64,000 nt of DNA from Glaciimonas immobilis (GTDB lineage Bacteria; Pseudomonadota; Gammaproteobacteria; Burkholderiales; Burkholderiaceae_D): positions 62,001 through 126,000 of the forward strand of contig NZ_JAAOZT010000009.1 of NCBI RefSeq assembly GCF_011947285.1, read 5' to 3'. Each line of letters starts with the position of its first letter. Position 1 is the stretch's first letter. The notes beneath the pieces are model-generated. The model was not told the origin of the DNA and made no database searches. It saw only the letters and a list, made by a program, of their open reading frames with translations. Of this stretch, positions 45,048 to 55,076 are shown piece after piece. The position numbers were made by a program, and so were the translations under genes.

Positions 45048-45998
45048 TCAGCTAAACAGCTTTGCGGACAGCGCGGTTAGCGCCGCAGGCAAGCGCGGTC
45101 CAAAACCGAGTAACAGGAGCGCATCCATGTCTCCCACCACGCGACGTTTCTTTGCTGCGGGCGTTAGCGCGATACCTGGCGTTGCGATGAGCTTCGCAAT
45201 CCCTCCAATGGCGTCTAATCCCTCGCTGGTGGTTAGCAAGACATCAGGCGAGGCCAGGATAGTGCTTTCAGCCGTAAGTGGCTTGTAGCCCCTGTATCCG
45301 CCTTGATCATCTGCGCCACCAAGGGCATTGATCGCGCCAGCATAGCGAATCATGGCATCGGCTGCCGTATCGCGTCCTGCCACCATGGCCTGCGTGCCAC
45401 TATGGCTGAGGATGAACATCACGCGTGGCGGTTTATTGCTGGCTTGCCGATGACGACGGACGGACGCTAGTGCCATCTCCCATTCTGCGTCAAAACGCTG
45501 CAATAAGCGCTCGCCTCTGGATGGCAGGCCCAGGGCTGCGGCGGTACCTCTGATCCTGTCACGCACCACCTTGACGTCATGGTGGGTGCCTAGAGTGATG
45601 ACCTTGACGCCCGCTTGCATTATCTGCATCAAGGCAGTGGGTGGCCCGGCTTCTGCTGTCACTAGCAGTAAATCGGGATGCAGCGACAACACGCCTTCGG
45701 CGGACAAGGCGCGTTGATAGCCGATTTTGGGTAGCGATCGGGTTGCGGGCGGATAGGTGCTGGTGGTGTCAACGCCGACCAGCAGAGCCTGTGTATTGAG
45801 CGCATACACGATTTCGGTGACGGCACCGCCAGCGACAGCAACGCGACGCGGTAGCGTTGGTGCGGTCGATCTTTTCGGCTGGGCATGTACGGGCGAGACT
45901 GCCATCAAGGCCGGGAGCAAAGCGGTGCTATTGACGGCAAGACTGGCCAACGTTCCCAGTACGGCGTGGCGGCGTTTGTCTGAGGGCAGGGTGCTCAT
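45048..45998 (-). CDS. hmuT: Haem-binding periplasmic protein HmuT
   Basis: This 316-residue protein has an N-terminal export signal (LASLAVNSTALLPALMAVSP, cleavage near VHAQ). The class III binding fold follows: RVAVAGGAVTEIVYALNTQA, LVGVDTTSTYPPA, KIGYQRALSAEGVLSLHPDL. The Tyr of IGYQR fits the haem ligand of HmuT/ShuT. ATG at 45998 overlaps the hmuS stop (ATGA), so translation is coupled. Confidence 0.9.
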   Translation of the reverse strand: MSTLPSDKRRHAVLGTLASLAVNSTALLPALMAVSPVHAQPKRSTAPTLPRRVAVAGGAVTEIVYALNTQALLVGVDTTSTYPPATRSLPKIGYQRALSAEGVLSLHPDLLLVTAEAGPPTALMQIMQAGVKVITLGTHHDVKVVRDRIRGTAAALGLPSRGERLLQRFDAEWEMALASVRRHRQASNKPPRVMFILSHSGTQAMVAGRDTAADAMIRYAGAINALGGADDQGGYRGYKPLTAESTILASPDVLLTTSEGLDAIGGIAKLIATPGIALTPAAKKRRVVGDMDALLLLGFGPRLPAALTALSAKLFS

Positions 45999-47128
45999 AG
46001 TGACAGAGGGTCCGGCAGTTGCGTCACAGCGTCGCGCCATGCTGGCAACTCGGCTTGTCCTGGCCTGCGCTCGCCGAACAACATGGCGATAGTCTGACCG
46101 TGTTGGTCGAATAGTTCTAACGACGTCACGCCGCCCTCGCTGGTCGGTTTGCGCACTACCCAACTATTCACGATGTTAGTTTCAAGCAAATGCAGGTTGA
46201 AGGCTGGGCCGAGAACGTTGATCCACGCACCGTTCAATTTGATATGCGTAACGGGCCCGGAATGGATTTGAATCAGCCCAACATTTCCAACAAAAATCAT
46301 CATCGGTATTGCGTCGTTTACCGCAATATTCAGCAGTATTTTTAATGCGCTATTGTCGACCTGTCGCGCATATTCCGCTGCACCCAGTCGCAGCGCTTGC
46401 GTGCGATTGACGCCGTGACTGCGCATGATTCCAAAGAATTGATGCGCGTCGTTCATGCCATGCCACGCGGCCTGAAAACCTTTTACATCAACATCACCGT
46501 CCGGAATTTCTACGATAGCTGGTGGCGCAGGTGTCACGTGCAGATCAGGCGCTTGATCGTGGTCGCGCCATCGTGCTACCAGTGCATCGAATGCTGCATG
46601 GTTGCTGTCTTCACGCAAAAATATCTTATGCACGGCAGTGCCATGATGATCAAAAAACTGCAGGCTTTTTTGTGTGCCGTGCGCCGTTTCTTCGATCACT
46701 GCACAGCCAAAGTACCACTGCGCATAAAACATGCGTAAGTTGATTTCGCGGCCTAATGCGAGGCCGGTTAGTCCGGTGTGAGACATGTTCTCGTAGGTGC
46801 CTTCCTTCTCGTGTTCCGCGCTGTCATTTCTGGTCAACGCCATTACTGCACCTAGTTGCGGGATTTCTTCTAGCAGTGCGATGAAGTCCGGTCTCAGCCG
46901 GATCGCTTCAATGCCGATGCATGCGGCCATCGCCTCGCCTTCCGAAACACCGATGGCGATTGCCGCATCGCGATTACGTAATTTTTGTTCTTTTTTGACT
47001 TGCAAAAAAGTAGTCCGCAGCGCTTCCGGCATGCGCTTGCTGACTGTGGCATCGAGAGGCGAATTTAATGGTTTGGCCTGCAGTTCGCTGATCGGTACCG
47101 CATGTTTTATTGGTGTGAAGGCGCGCAT
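45995..47128 (-). CDS. hmuS: Haem-degrading/trafficking factor HmuS
   Basis: This 377-residue cytoplasmic protein consists of two tandem HemS/ChuX-like halves, each with a segment such as LALGREINLRMFYAQWYFGC and LQFFDHHGTAVHKIFLRED. HmuS/HemS proteins bind incoming haem and release iron or pass haem on. It lies just after hmuR (13 bases) and overlaps hmuT. Confidence 0.9.
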   Translation of the reverse strand: MRAFTPIKHAVPISELQAKPLNSPLDATVSKRMPEALRTTFLQVKKEQKLRNRDAAIAIGVSEGEAMAACIGIEAIRLRPDFIALLEEIPQLGAVMALTRNDSAEHEKEGTYENMSHTGLTGLALGREINLRMFYAQWYFGCAVIEETAHGTQKSLQFFDHHGTAVHKIFLREDSNHAAFDALVARWRDHDQAPDLHVTPAPPAIVEIPDGDVDVKGFQAAWHGMNDAHQFFGIMRSHGVNRTQALRLGAAEYARQVDNSALKILLNIAVNDAIPMMIFVGNVGLIQIHSGPVTHIKLNGAWINVLGPAFNLHLLETNIVNSWVVRKPTSEGGVTSLELFDQHGQTIAMLFGERRPGQAELPAWRDAVTQLPDPLSL

Positions 47129-47141
47129 GTGTTTCTCCCAT

Positions 47142-49418
47142 TTAGAATTGCAATTTAAGTCCGACGTTGAAGCTGCGACCGGGGGCGGTGTAAGCGTCTT
47201 TCACGGTCGAGCTGTCGGCCAGACCGCGAACGTCGGACCAATTCCAGTATTTGTTGTTGAACAAATTACTTATTCCCGCATAGAGCGTGGCGTGTTTATT
47301 GACGTTGAACCCGGCCCGCAGATCTGCGACGGTGGCAGAAGGTGGTGCGTAATAGGTCGACCTCGAAATGTCATGATGATTTTTTGCGGCCTGATAGCTG
47401 ATATCGCCTTCGGTGAACCATCGTGCATGCGGTTGGTAGCGTAGCCCGACTACCGCCATGAAGGGATTCACGGTGTCAAGCGGCTTACTTTGACCATCAG
47501 ATCTGGTGGTGCCTTTGGTGTAGGCGAGACCTGCTTTGACGCCCAGTCCATTAACAAATTGCCAATCAAAACGCCCCTCAACGCCGCTAATGCGTGCCTC
47601 GCCACGGTTAATATATTGGAAGACGTAAGGGTCGACGTACGGACGGCCGCTGCCGCTGACGATTTCCTGTGAGATAAAATTCCGGTAGCGTCCGGTGAAC
47701 CCGGCGGCGCTATAACGCAGAATATTGTTGCCCGCGCCGATGTGGCCGCGCAATCCTAACTCCATCGTGTTACTGGTTTCGGGGCGCAGATTGGGATTGC
47801 CGATCGTAGAATAGCCGAACATGGGGTTGCCGAAGCTATTATTTATTTGATCCGGCGTAGGTGTACGGAAGCCGCGTGCATAGTGAATATAGGGAATAAG
47901 CGCAGGATTGATCTCTAGCATCAGGGCCAATCGCGGAGACACGGCGTGACCGCTGGAAGATGTGGCGGTGCCGGTGTAGGCTAGGTCGTGCATCTTTGGG
48001 GATAGGCGATAGAAATCAAAGCGTACGCCGGGGACCAGGGTGAATGCACCGTGGGGCGTGAGCTTGATATCATCCTGGACGAAAGCGCCGAATAACGCGT
48101 AATCGGTATCCGGAAAAGCCTTGTCAGGAAACGGCGACTCGCCGAAGCCTGGGACGGTGCCATTGCGCAGGCCGCTGATGCGCGCCATGCTGGCGTCCAG
48201 ACCATAAACTAATTTGTGTTGCAGGCCGCCGGTGCTGAATGCACTTTCTGCCTGAGCGGAACCACCGATAGTACGCTCGCTATAGACGGAATCGCGGGTT
48301 CGGTCAGCGGCAGGACGACGTTGCTCGTAGGAGTATTGGCGATTGCTGGCATCTTGGAAATAGAGCAGGGCATGGGCTTGTTGAAGCAACCGGCTGCCAT
48401 TTTTTTGGCTGTCCTTAAAATCGTAATCAAGGCTATATCGATTGCGCACAAGGCTGTCATGGGCCTCCAACCCTACTGTGGTTTTCGTGATTGCTGACAA
48501 CACATCTGAAGCGGTTCGCCCCTCGTGGTGTACAACCGTGAGGGTTAACTTGTCGCGAGGGCTTGCTTTGAAGATCACTTTTCCTAGCAGGGAGCTCTTG
48601 TTTGTATTTTGTGGATTGGGTGCATCGCGATTTGGCCCCGTGATATAACGGCCTCCTTGATTTTGTGTTTCATGGCCTGCGCGTTTACTGGCAATCAGCA
48701 TCGCATCAAAACGTTCGCCACCAAAGGCCGCGACCGCCGTGGTTGTGAGGCTGTTATCCGCAGAATCATAAGAAGGTTTGATCGAAAAGTAGGTCGGCTT
48801 TTTAAAGATATCCAGAAAATCGCCAGGATCTTTTGTGATGAAATTTACCGCGCCAGTCAGTCCGTCGCTACCGTACATGGAGGACGCCGGGCCGCGTAGA
48901 ATTTCCACGCGTTTATACAGATTCATCTCGCCATAATCGCCGCGCCCCGCCTCTAACGGACCGAATGAAAACGCACTTGGTAGCCTGATGCCGTCCTCCA
49001 TCAGCAGGATACGATTGCCTTCCAGACCTCGGATATTGATTCCTTCATTACCACCGCGCCCGCCGGCAGTCGCGGCGGATGCGGGGCGATAGGGTCCGCG
49101 TCTTACCGTTACCCCAGGTTCATACCGAAGCAGGTTTTTTACGTCCTTCACTTGTTGTTCTTCGATGGTGGCAGCGTTAATCACAGAAATACTACTCGGT
49201 GTGCGCGACACCGGCGTTTCGGACCGGGTTGCGGTCACGGATATTTCTTCAAGAGGTTGCTCGGTATTGACGGCCAACAACGATTTGGCGATTGCGCCGG
49301 TCTCTGACGAGGGAATTGTTTGTGCGGTGGCTGGCAACGAGGAAAGGGTCGCCAGTAAGGCCAGTAAGGGCTTGATCGCTGAAAGCGCCTGTAACCGAGG
49401 CGCTGGGGAAATAAACAT
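47142..49418 (-). CDS. hmuR: TonB-dependent haem/haemoglobin receptor
   Basis: This 758-residue outer membrane receptor has a signal peptide ending near PATAQ and a TonB-box-like EEISVTATRSE. The plug domain follows (EEQQVKDVKNLLRYEPGVTV, INIRGLEGNRILLMEDGIRL, RVEILRGPASSMYGSDGLTG), then a 22-strand-type barrel ending NVGLKLQF. ARGFRTPTPDQ and NPNLRPETSNTMELG are the FRAP/NPNL-type motifs of haem receptors. ATG at 49418 has GGAG eight bases upstream. A Fur box lies 130 bases upstream. Confidence 0.93.
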   Translation of the reverse strand: MFISPAPRLQALSAIKPLLALLATLSSLPATAQTIPSSETGAIAKSLLAVNTEQPLEEISVTATRSETPVSRTPSSISVINAATIEEQQVKDVKNLLRYEPGVTVRRGPYRPASAATAGGRGGNEGINIRGLEGNRILLMEDGIRLPSAFSFGPLEAGRGDYGEMNLYKRVEILRGPASSMYGSDGLTGAVNFITKDPGDFLDIFKKPTYFSIKPSYDSADNSLTTTAVAAFGGERFDAMLIASKRAGHETQNQGGRYITGPNRDAPNPQNTNKSSLLGKVIFKASPRDKLTLTVVHHEGRTASDVLSAITKTTVGLEAHDSLVRNRYSLDYDFKDSQKNGSRLLQQAHALLYFQDASNRQYSYEQRRPAADRTRDSVYSERTIGGSAQAESAFSTGGLQHKLVYGLDASMARISGLRNGTVPGFGESPFPDKAFPDTDYALFGAFVQDDIKLTPHGAFTLVPGVRFDFYRLSPKMHDLAYTGTATSSSGHAVSPRLALMLEINPALIPYIHYARGFRTPTPDQINNSFGNPMFGYSTIGNPNLRPETSNTMELGLRGHIGAGNNILRYSAAGFTGRYRNFISQEIVSGSGRPYVDPYVFQYINRGEARISGVEGRFDWQFVNGLGVKAGLAYTKGTTRSDGQSKPLDTVNPFMAVVGLRYQPHARWFTEGDISYQAAKNHHDISRSTYYAPPSATVADLRAGFNVNKHATLYAGISNLFNNKYWNWSDVRGLADSSTVKDAYTAPGRSFNVGLKLQF

Positions 49419-49548
49419 AACGTACTCCAATCAATAAAAAATTTATTGGCTGGCGTCGTTAGGAGGCTGGCTATTTACGAAAGAATAAAGCGATGCTTAG
49501 TTAGATGAGAATGGGTAAATGAAGGTGTTGCACGATAGAATGATTATA

Positions 49549-49567
49549 GATGAGAATAATTCTTATC
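49549..49567. promoter_or_regulatory. Fur box upstream of hmuR
   Basis: GATGAGAATAATTCTTATC is a near-perfect palindrome close to the Fur consensus (GATAATGATAATCATTATC). It fits iron repression of hmuRSTUV. Confidence 0.75.
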
Positions 49568-49748
49568 TGCAAGGAAAATTTAAGTAGTTTCGTTATTTAT
49601 GGTGGCGGTAGCAGGTGGGAGTGATGTATGCATCGGTGGCCTGAGTTTACGATTAGCTTAATTGGGATTTGCATCTGCTATTGGCAGAATCCTATTCGTC
49701 GATTTCCGGTAGTAAAATGATGAGTGATTTCCGCCTCATCCACCCGTT

Positions 49749-49764
49749 GGTTCCACGTGAAACA
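49749..49764. other. parS-like site 1
   Basis: GGTTCCACGTGAAACA matches the parS consensus TGTTTCACGTGAAACA at 14 of 16 bases. Confidence 0.7.
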
Positions 49765-49842
49765 TTCATATTTCAATTCCACTCCCCATGAATACTTGTT
49801 TGCCTATTCACTTCTTTTCAATACACCAAAGCGATCCGCACG

Positions 49843-50616
49843 ATGACTGATGTATTTTTTAGTTATGGACTTCTTGCCGCAGCTGGATTTCTCGCTGGTC
49901 TGATTGATGCAGTGGTTGGCGGGGGTGGGTTAATTCAGATTCCTGCGTTATTTTCCATGTTACCCACAACGGTTCCGGCTACAGTGCTGGGGACGAACAA
50001 ATTGGCGGGTATATTTGGTACCACCGCTGCAGCGGTAAATTATGGTCGCAGAGTTAAGCTAGCTTGGCGGGCCGCTTTACCCGCAGCAGGTGCAGCGTTT
50101 GTTTTTGCGTTTTTTGGTGCGTACACGGTTACCCATATACCTACCGATGCGATTCGCAAAAGCCTTCCGTTCATTTTATTGGCCGTGGCGGCGTATACCT
50201 TTGCCAGGAAAGATTTTGGCATTATTCATGCACCGCGTCATAAAGGATCGACAGAATTAATTATTGCGATCCTGATCGGATCGGGGATCGGATTTTATGA
50301 CGGCCTTTTTGGCCCTGGTACCGGTAGTTTCCTGATTTTTCTTTTCGTGCGGTTTTTTGGGTTTGATTTTCTTGCTGCATCTGCGGTGTCCAAGGTCGTC
50401 AATGTCGCGACCAATTTTGCTGCGTTACTTTGGTTTGGATACAGCGGGCATATTCTTTGGCAATTGGCGATACTGATGGCGATATGCAATGTAGCAGGCT
50501 CTCTGGTCGGTACGCGTTTGGCGATCAAACATGGGAGTGGGTTCGTTCGAAAATTGTTTTTGGTCGTGGTATCTGTTCTGATCCTGAAAACAGTCTATGA
50601 CGCTTTCTTGAAATAA
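49843..50616 (+). CDS. TSUP-family (TauE/SafE) membrane transporter
   Basis: This 257-residue protein has about eight hydrophobic segments and the TSUP signature GFLAGLIDAVVGGGGLIQIP near the start. The matching second-half motif is GFYDGLFGPGTGSFLIFLFV. Family members move sulfite, sulfoacetate or other organic anions. It is close to E. coli YfcA. It lies between parS-like sites and upstream of mnmG; substrate unknown. Confidence 0.88.
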   Translation: MTDVFFSYGLLAAAGFLAGLIDAVVGGGGLIQIPALFSMLPTTVPATVLGTNKLAGIFGTTAAAVNYGRRVKLAWRAALPAAGAAFVFAFFGAYTVTHIPTDAIRKSLPFILLAVAAYTFARKDFGIIHAPRHKGSTELIIAILIGSGIGFYDGLFGPGTGSFLIFLFVRFFGFDFLAASAVSKVVNVATNFAALLWFGYSGHILWQLAILMAICNVAGSLVGTRLAIKHGSGFVRKLFLVVVSVLILKTVYDAFLK

Positions 50617-50621
50617 AGGGG

Positions 50622-50637
50622 TGTTTCACGTGAAACA
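50622..50637. other. parS site 2 (perfect consensus)
   Basis: TGTTTCACGTGAAACA is the exact 16-base ParB-binding consensus, placed five bases after the TSUP stop. Confidence 0.92.
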
Positions 50638-50678
50638 ACGGGGTTTAGCTTCGGTATATGTAAGCGATCCGAACGAAT

Positions 50679-50694
50679 TGTTTCACGTGGAACG
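50679..50694. other. parS-like site 3
   Basis: TGTTTCACGTGGAACG matches the parS consensus at 14 of 16 bases and lies 57 bases from site 2. Confidence 0.75.
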
Positions 50695-50879
50695 GTTACT
50701 TAAAATAACCAGATTATAAGTTTATTAATTGAAGGCGGTCGAATTGTGCAGGGAATTTTGGTCACAGCCTGAACAGAATATAAACGCATCCTAATACCAC
50801 ATTCAGGTCAACAAGTGGGCGGTCAGGGTCAAATGGATTTATAATCGCACCTCTGTTCACCCTCTTATCGAGGCGCACT

Positions 50880-52817
50880 ATGTTATTTCCTACAAATTTT
50901 GATGTAATCGTTGTCGGTGGCGGTCATGCCGGCACCGAGGCCGCTCTTGCTTCCGCGCGCATGGGGCAAAAAACCCTGCTGCTTACCCATAACATCGAAA
51001 CTCTTGGTCAGATGTCGTGCAATCCGTCGATAGGCGGAATCGGTAAAGGACACCTCGTAAAAGAGGTTGATGCAATGGGCGGCGCGATGGCCATTGCGAC
51101 GGATGAGGCTGGTATTCAGTTCCGCATCTTGAACTCATCTAAAGGCCCCGCAGTGCGGGCAACCCGCGCGCAGGCTGACCGCATATTGTATAAGCAGGCG
51201 ATACGCTCGCGGCTTGAGAACCAACCGAATTTATGGTTATTTCAGCAGGCGGTCGATGATTTGATCGTGGAAGGTGATCGCGTCATTGGTGCCGTTACCC
51301 AAGTTGGGATTAAGTTTCTTAGTCGCGCCGTGGTATTGACCGCAGGAACTTTTCTTGATGGCAAGATTCATGTGGGCCTCAATAACTATGCAGCGGGCCG
51401 TGCGGGCGATCCCCCTGCGATTTCACTGTCGGCGCGGTTGAAAGAATTGAAGTTGCCGCAAGGGCGTCTTAAAACCGGCACGCCGCCGCGGATTGACGGT
51501 CGCACGATAGACTTTTCAGTCATGCAAGCGCAGCCGGGCGATCTCGATCCTATTCCGGTGTTTTCAGTGATGGGTAATGTAGCCATGCATCCAGCCCAGA
51601 TGCCATGCTGGATCACGCATACAAACTTGCAAACGCATGACATTATTCGGGCCGGACTGGATCGGAGTCCGATGTACACGGGTGTGATTGAAGGCGTCGG
51701 TCCGCGCTATTGCCCCTCAATCGAAGATAAAATTCACCGCTTTGCGGGCAAGGATTCGCATCAAATATTTTTGGAGCCAGAAGGTCTTACGACGAACGAA
51801 TATTATCCGAACGGCATTTCGACAAGCCTGCCGTTTGACGTCCAACTAGCCTTGGTGCGCTCAATGAAGGGCCTGGAAAACGCGCACATTTTGCGTCCGG
51901 GTTACGCCATTGAATACGACTATTTTGATCCGCGTGGACTCAAAGCATCGCTGGAAACCAAGTTAATCAGCGGCCTGTATTTTGCTGGACAGATTAACGG
52001 TACCACCGGTTACGAGGAGGCCGCTGCACAAGGCATGCTGGCTGGGCTGAATGCGGCATTGCAGACCCAAGAGCGTGATGCCTGGTCACCACGTCGCGAT
52101 GAAGCTTATCTCGGTGTACTGGTCGACGATCTCATTACGCAAGGCGTGCTGGAACCGTATCGCATGTTTACCAGCCGAGCCGAGTATCGTCTCAGCTTGC
52201 GTGAAGATAACGCCGATTTACGTCTGACGGAAATCGGTCGCAAGCTTGGTTGCGTTGGTGATGCGCAGTGGGAATTGTTCGAAAGAAAACGTGAGGCCGT
52301 TGCGCTGGAACTCGAACGCTTGCGTTCCACGTGGGTAAATCCTCGCATTGTCTCTGGCGCCGAGGTGGAAAGAGTTGTCGGAACGGTAATTCAACGGGAG
52401 TATTCGCTCTCTGATTTATTAAGCCGTCCCAACGTTAGCTACGACACTTTGATGACGCTCAAGGGAATAGATGGACAGGATCTGAGCGGCCCCGGGGTTA
52501 AAGATGACACCGTCAAAGAGCAGGTTGAAATTCAATTGAAATATGCAGGCTATATTGACCGTCAGGCGCGCGAAGTCGAACGTCACGAAAACAGTGAGAA
52601 CCTCAAATTACCCGTCGATTTCGACTATATGCAGGTGCAATCGTTGTCGATGGAAGTACGCCAGAAGTTGCATCAGCAACGGCCGGAAACCTTTGGACAA
52701 GCCTCGCGGATTTCGGGGGTAACCCCGGCCGCGCTGTCACTGTTGCTGGTGCATCTTAAAAAAAATGGGATGAAAAAATTGAACACCCTGGCGGCAAGCG
52801 ATGATCAGGCTGCGTGA
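50880..52817 (+). CDS. mnmG: tRNA U34 modification enzyme MnmG (GidA)
   Basis: This 645-residue FAD enzyme works with MnmE to make the (carboxymethyl)aminomethyl group at U34 of some tRNAs. It has FAD motif [20 protein letters not shown], then [30 protein letters not shown], the two-Cys region [14 protein letters not shown]-like [10 protein letters not shown], and [20 protein letters not shown]. Length fits the family (about 630). The gene is a well-known neighbour of bacterial origins and is followed by rsmG. Confidence 0.98.
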   Translation: MLFPTNFDVIVVGGGHAGTEAALASARMGQKTLLLTHNIETLGQMSCNPSIGGIGKGHLVKEVDAMGGAMAIATDEAGIQFRILNSSKGPAVRATRAQADRILYKQAIRSRLENQPNLWLFQQAVDDLIVEGDRVIGAVTQVGIKFLSRAVVLTAGTFLDGKIHVGLNNYAAGRAGDPPAISLSARLKELKLPQGRLKTGTPPRIDGRTIDFSVMQAQPGDLDPIPVFSVMGNVAMHPAQMPCWITHTNLQTHDIIRAGLDRSPMYTGVIEGVGPRYCPSIEDKIHRFAGKDSHQIFLEPEGLTTNEYYPNGISTSLPFDVQLALVRSMKGLENAHILRPGYAIEYDYFDPRGLKASLETKLISGLYFAGQINGTTGYEEAAAQGMLAGLNAALQTQERDAWSPRRDEAYLGVLVDDLITQGVLEPYRMFTSRAEYRLSLREDNADLRLTEIGRKLGCVGDAQWELFERKREAVALELERLRSTWVNPRIVSGAEVERVVGTVIQREYSLSDLLSRPNVSYDTLMTLKGIDGQDLSGPGVKDDTVKEQVEIQLKYAGYIDRQAREVERHENSENLKLPVDFDYMQVQSLSMEVRQKLHQQRPETFGQASRISGVTPAALSLLLVHLKKNGMKKLNTLAASDDQAA

Positions 52818-52959
52818 TCCCGCTTGGTGCATGCTTAATTTGCCGTCGTTCGGCTTCGTTTTGCGTCCTGTTGCACCTTGATCCTTCGCCCTGGATATTA
52901 AAATTACCCCTATTAAAATGACTTGTAAGTCATTGCTTTGATACCAAAGGAACGGCAGC

Positions 52960-53631
52960 ATGAGTGAAGTTGATATCAGTCCAACCGGTGCGCTTGCCGC
53001 GACTTTGCGCACAGGGGCGAGTAGCTTGGGCGTCGTACTCAATGATGTGCAGCAGGCACAAATGCTGGGCTATCTGGCAATGATGGCGAAGTGGAACAAG
53101 ACCTATAACCTGACCTCAATCCGCGACCCTGCACAGATGATGACGCATCATCTGCTGGATTCGCTGGCTGTGGTCCCTGCATTTTCGGCGTGCCAAAACG
53201 TGCTGGATGTCGGCGCGGGTGGCGGATTGCCAGGGATGGTGCTGGCGATTTGGGCGCTCTCATCGAAGCCCGACATGCGGGTTTCCATGATTGATACGGT
53301 GCACAAAAAAACAGCATTTCTGACGCAGGTTAAAGCGGAAATTGGACTGCGGAATGTGCGCGTCTATACAGCGCGGGTAGAAGAGTTGCAGGTGCCGCAG
53401 AAATTTGACGTGATTACCTCCCGCGCCTTTGCGGAGCTATCCGACTTTATTAACTGGTCGGCACATTTGCTGGCGGAAGACGGTCAGTTTATCGCCCTGA
53501 AGGGTGTGCATCCAGATGCTGAGATGGAGCGCTTACCGGACGGATGGGTTGTGGCGGAGGTGCGTCCGATCAGGGTTCCCGGTCTGGATGCAGAGCGCCA
53601 TTTAATCTACATTAAGCGAGCTTTGGCGTGA
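52960..53631 (+). CDS. rsmG: 16S rRNA m7G527 methyltransferase RsmG (GidB)
   Basis: This 223-residue enzyme methylates G527 of 16S rRNA using S-adenosylmethionine. It has the family opening (NDVQQAQMLGYLAMMAKWNK, TYNLTSIRDP), the SAM motif LDVGAGGGLPGMVLAIW and FDVITSRAFAELSDFI. It follows mnmG after 142 bases, as usual near origins. Confidence 0.97.
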   Translation: MSEVDISPTGALAATLRTGASSLGVVLNDVQQAQMLGYLAMMAKWNKTYNLTSIRDPAQMMTHHLLDSLAVVPAFSACQNVLDVGAGGGLPGMVLAIWALSSKPDMRVSMIDTVHKKTAFLTQVKAEIGLRNVRVYTARVEELQVPQKFDVITSRAFAELSDFINWSAHLLAEDGQFIALKGVHPDAEMERLPDGWVVAEVRPIRVPGLDAERHLIYIKRALA

Positions 53632-53674
53632 GCGCCTATGTAAGCATTTATGTAAATAAAGCGGAGGGAAAGGC

Positions 53675-54244
53675 GTGACAACGAACGTAAATCGAAACGT
53701 AAAAACTTACGTTGCCTTTTTGGCACTATTGACAATAATCGTGCCATCCATCTCCATGGCGCAAGAAGTTACCGCTGTCCCATCGGTTGATCTGTCGCGC
53801 TATGTCGGTAAGTGGTACGAGATCGCGCGCTTTCCAAATAGCTTCCAGAAGGCATGCACAGGAAACGTCACTGCGCAATATCGCAGCCGGGCGGATGGCA
53901 AGATCGATGTCATTAATCGCTGCAAAAAAAATGACGGATCGGTAGATGAAGCGGTCGGCCTGGCCAGGGTTAGCAATGACTCGGGTAGCGCTACCAATTC
54001 CAGATTAAAAGTCCGGTTTGCGCCCGAGTGGCTGTCGTGGTTACCCTTAGTCTGGGGTGATTATTGGGTCCTCGATCTGGCTCCCGATTATTCATACGCT
54101 GTCGTCGGCGAACCCGGACGCAAATATTTATGGGTGCTTTCACGGACCCCTAAGCTAACAGATTCTACTTATCGGGCAGCGTTGGCGAAGGTCGCTGCGC
54201 AAGGTTTCGACGTCAGTAAACTAGTGAAAACACCACAAGAGTGA
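53675..54244 (+). CDS. blc: Bacterial lipocalin (Blc-like)
   Basis: This 189-residue protein has a signal peptide (YVAFLALLTIIVPSISMAQE) and the lipocalin core VDLSRYVGKWYEIARFPNSF (GxW motif), then WGDYWVLDLAPDYSYAVVGE. Unlike E. coli Blc it lacks a lipobox Cys, so it should be periplasmic and soluble. The start is GTG at 53675 with GGAGGG upstream. It and the LysE gene separate rsmG from parA, which are often neighbours. Confidence 0.9.
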   Translation: MTTNVNRNVKTYVAFLALLTIIVPSISMAQEVTAVPSVDLSRYVGKWYEIARFPNSFQKACTGNVTAQYRSRADGKIDVINRCKKNDGSVDEAVGLARVSNDSGSATNSRLKVRFAPEWLSWLPLVWGDYWVLDLAPDYSYAVVGEPGRKYLWVLSRTPKLTDSTYRAALAKVAAQGFDVSKLVKTPQE

Positions 54245-54251
54245 GTCTCTG

Positions 54252-54920
54252 ATGAATGCATTTTTTTATCCACTCGGTATCGCGTCAGCGGGGAATCTAA
54301 TTGTCGCGACGGCGATCTTTTTAATATTGCCCGGCCCCGGCACTTTTTGCATATTGACTAGCGCCAGCAGACATGGCTTAAGAGGTGGATTATCGTCTGT
54401 GATCGGCGTAATGATGGGCGATGCGGTACTGATGTTTTTGGCCGCGATAGGAGTCGCCGCGCTATTGCACGCGAATCTGGTTTTGTTCAAAGGCTTGCAA
54501 TATATTGGCGCTGTTTATCTGGCCTGGCTTGGATACAAATTATTTCGCGCCAAAGGGAAGGGCGAAGGCGCCAGCGCCAGCATCAATGTCAACAATAGCG
54601 GCGGTGTGCGCGCAGTATCATCTACATTGGTAGATTGGCGTCGGGGATTTTTTGTGACATTGATTAATCCCAAGGCCATCATTTTTTATATGGCTTTTTT
54701 TCCGTTGTTTATTGATCCCGTTACGCAGCGTGGCAGTATTACTTTTTTGACGATGGGTGTAATCATTTCCAGTTGCACCTTGATTTACGGTAGTCTTCTT
54801 GTGCTGGCTGGAAATGCAGTGGCTAAACATATGGCACGCCATCGTCTTCTCGCCCAGCTTGCCTCCAAGGCCGCAGGGATTTTTCTGATCGGTTTTGGTA
54901 TCAAGCTGACGACCAGTTAA
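54252..54920 (+). CDS. LysE/RhtB-family amino acid exporter
   Basis: This 222-residue protein has about six hydrophobic segments and LysE-family motifs: IFLILPGPGTFCILTSASRH, GGLSSVIGVMMGDAVLMFLA, YIGAVYLAWLGYKLFR and FFVTLINPKAIIFYMAFFPL. It exports an unknown amino acid or related compound. It starts seven bases after the lipocalin stop, so the two are probably cotranscribed. Confidence 0.88.
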   Translation: MNAFFYPLGIASAGNLIVATAIFLILPGPGTFCILTSASRHGLRGGLSSVIGVMMGDAVLMFLAAIGVAALLHANLVLFKGLQYIGAVYLAWLGYKLFRAKGKGEGASASINVNNSGGVRAVSSTLVDWRRGFFVTLINPKAIIFYMAFFPLFIDPVTQRGSITFLTMGVIISSCTLIYGSLLVLAGNAVAKHMARHRLLAQLASKAAGIFLIGFGIKLTTS

Positions 54921-55076
54921 ATGAACATCCCGGACTTATACAAAATCGCTCCTGCGCAACCATCCGTTGTAAAGTCGGATATTACTTTCGACTGTATAGC
55001 GGTTGGTCACGACAAGGGCTGTAAGGGAACTATTTTGCCTAAGCCCGAATACATTAAATAAACTAAAACTCACCAT

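Noticed and set aside
46797-47444. 215-codon plus-strand frame
   Set aside because: Antisense to hmuS and hmuR, which match their families end to end.
52324-52339. Possible fourth parS in mnmG (CGTTCCACGTGGGTAA)
   Set aside because: Only the CACGTG core and part of the left arm match; six mismatches to consensus.
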